Source: Pirellulales bacterium (GTDB lineage Bacteria > Planctomycetota > Planctomycetia > Pirellulales > Thermoguttaceae). From it: a stretch of DNA of 6,068 nt. The DNA is taken from the NCBI GenBank assembly GCA_030642635.1, contig DAOWNK010000202.1:1-6068 (forward strand), given 5' to 3'. The translations under genes and the position numbers were made by a program. Shown here piece by piece: positions 4,803-6,068 of the stretch. Position 1 is the stretch's first letter. The number at the start of each line of letters is the position of its first letter. The notes under the pieces are model-generated. The model had not been told where the DNA came from, did no database searches, and saw only the letters and a program-made list of their open reading frames with translations.

Positions 4803-6068
4803 TCAATCCATATTGTTTGGCCCTCCTTCCTTTTCTGAGCTGCTTGCCGTGGCGGTCGACGGCGGGGCGAACAGGAATTGCGTTGGCTTCAGCGCAATGC
4901 TGCTGATGCGGACTTCGTCAATATATCCGTCAAACCGGTCGGCATCCTTGCCGTTGTAGAATCCACGGCCGACCGACCAGCAGCGTTTGTCGTTCTCCTT
5001 GGCCATCTCGGTGTTGCCGGCGCCCAGTGCGGTCGATGCCACCAGCCGGTAGCCGCTGCCGTCGTTGAGGTACAGCCTCAAGGTCGAGCCGTCGCTGACG
5101 GCGGCCGCGTGGTGCCATTGGCCGGCGACAAGCGTATCGGCGGCGGTCTGAGCTTGATGCCAGTTTCCATTGATGTCGGCGAACTTGACCGCCAGACTCC
5201 CGTCGATCGTCTGGAAGTAAAGCGGCGCCAAAGTGCCTTTCTCGGTTGTCACATCCCGACCGTCGCGGCCGACGATGCCTTGGTACCCGGATAGGCTCTC
5301 GGGCATAAACGACGCCTCGATCGTCCACTGTTTAGGCGTGATGGTCTGAATATCCGTACCCGAAGATGAATTCCGGGAAGACCAGGTAAACAATCCCGGC
5401 AGATCGCCGTTATTCTCCGCGCTTAGCGTGTTGGCTTCGCCGGAGTTCGGAACCGACGCGGCAGGAACGCTCGATCGCCAGATATGCCCCGCGTCGGCTT
5501 CGTTAAACGCATAAAGGGTGTTCCCGTTGCCGGAACAATCCACCACGGCGGGGCGGCACATTGTCTTGCCATTCGTTCCGGGCATGACCGTATCGGCGGC
5601 GCCACGCTCGAACCGCCAGTAAGCAACCGTCGTTTGCGGGGGCATACTTCCGACAAAAGCTTTGGCGCCGCCCGTGCCAAGTTGGATATTGGTTCCGGTA
5701 GGATCGCACCGCGCGGACTGGCCCGCGCTAAGGCGAACCTTCTTGCCGACCAACCGACCCCCGGAAACGCCTTGGAACGTAACTTTTCCTTTGAATACGT
5801 CAACCTCGCTCACCCCGCGCTCGTTTATTTCGACCACTAACTCGGTGCCCAGGTCGACGATCTTTGCGGTAGGCGTGTCGATGGTAAACCCAATAGCCGG
5901 TTTCGGCACCTTTGCGGCGAGCTTTCCCACCTCCAGTCGGCAGGTGTTTTTTTGCTCGACGGTAAACTCGACCGGCCCTTCCAGGACGAGCTTCGCCCCG
6001 TTGTAGTATGTGATCTCGACCAGCCCAGAGTCCAGTTTCAACTCTCGGCCGAGACCTAAGTGGGCGTA
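4803..6068 (-). CDS. FecR domain protein fused to a LamG domain (5' end outside the window)
   Basis: The frame is open to the window edge and yields 421 visible residues. A TTG at 6041 could be mistaken for the start, but the nine codons above it read YAHLGLGRE in the same frame and the FecR domain is already under way, so the gene is 5'-partial. Residues 1-115 belong to the FecR domain, with LEGPVEF near 28-34 and the hallmark TPTAKIVDLGTELVVEI at 65-81, then VDVFKGKV. Residues about 147-399 form a LamG/Laminin_G_3-like domain (VAYWRFERG, DCSGNGN, KQWTIEASFMP, GYQGIVGRDGRD, AVSDGSTLRLYL, GYIDEVRIS). A short polar tail ends in EGGPNNMD. FecR-type proteins are membrane regulators of ECF sigma factors; in planctomycetes FecR-LamG fusions often follow an ECF sigma gene, which would lie beyond 6068. 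The transmembrane segment is expected in the missing part. Its LamG part is paralogous to the next gene downstream. Sensing of an extracytoplasmic ligand through LamG is inference. Confidence 0.92.
   Translation of the reverse strand, partial: YAHLGLGRELKLDSGLVEITYYNGAKLVLEGPVEFTVEQKNTCRLEVGKLAAKVPKPAIGFTIDTPTAKIVDLGTELVVEINERGVSEVDVFKGKVTFQGVSGGRLVGKKVRLSAGQSARCDPTGTNIQLGTGGAKAFVGSMPPQTTVAYWRFERGAADTVMPGTNGKTMCRPAVVDCSGNGNTLYAFNEADAGHIWRSSVPAASVPNSGEANTLSAENNGDLPGLFTWSSRNSSSGTDIQTITPKQWTIEASFMPESLSGYQGIVGRDGRDVTTEKGTLAPLYFQTIDGSLAVKFADINGNWHQAQTAADTLVAGQWHHAAAVSDGSTLRLYLNDGSGYRLVASTALGAGNTEMAKENDKRCWSVGRGFYNGKDADRFDGYIDEVRISSIALKPTQFLFAPPSTATASSSEKEGGPNNMD

Noticed and set aside
4774..4830. 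A possible leader peptide: GGAAGGAGGG at the end of the FecR gene, then an ATG-GAT-TGA and a nine-codon frame (MRHCFSVTS) overlapping the stop
   Set aside because: The purine stretch simply encodes KEGG in the FecR tail, the spacing to the nine-codon frame is too long, and nothing ties the peptide to regulation.

Overview
The window reads as a stretch of a planctomycete chromosome, probably from Pirellulales or a close relative. The main evidence is a DUF1559 pseudopilin of the type that is greatly expanded in Planctomycetia, a FecR domain fused to a LamG (concanavalin A-like) domain, and a PEP-CTERM secreted protein. The DNA is moderately GC-rich. All four supported genes lie on the minus strand, so the biological order runs from high to low coordinates.

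In transcription order: (1) the 3' part of a FecR-LamG protein (6068 to 4803), whose 5' end is outside the window; (2) after 75 bp, a secreted LamG protein with a PEP-CTERM sorting tail (4727 to 3714), preceded by an excellent Shine-Dalgarno site; (3) a 259-bp spacer carrying two strong palindromes and a candidate promoter; (4) an exported glutaminase A-like protein of the DUF4964/DUF5127/DUF4965/DUF1793 architecture (GTG start at 3454, to 1322); (5) 22 bp later, a DUF1559 prepilin-like protein (1299 to 283). The remaining 282 bp (1-282) have no supported gene. They hold a pair of facing 9-bp-periodic repeat arrays (8-71) and a further small palindrome (88-105).

All four proteins appear to act in or beyond the cell envelope. 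The first two share the same LamG domain, which indicates duplication: one copy sits on a probable anti-sigma/sensor protein and the other on an exported, exosortase-sorted protein. The last two are a probable exported hydrolase-like protein and a pseudopilin, close enough to be translationally coupled. A reasonable but unproven reading is a surface sensing and degradation module in which a FecR-type regulator with a ligand-binding LamG domain belongs with secreted partners. No defence system, CRISPR array, transposase, tRNA or rRNA was seen. The most unusual non-coding signals are the palindromic and periodic intergenic repeats, which look like dispersed non-autonomous elements.
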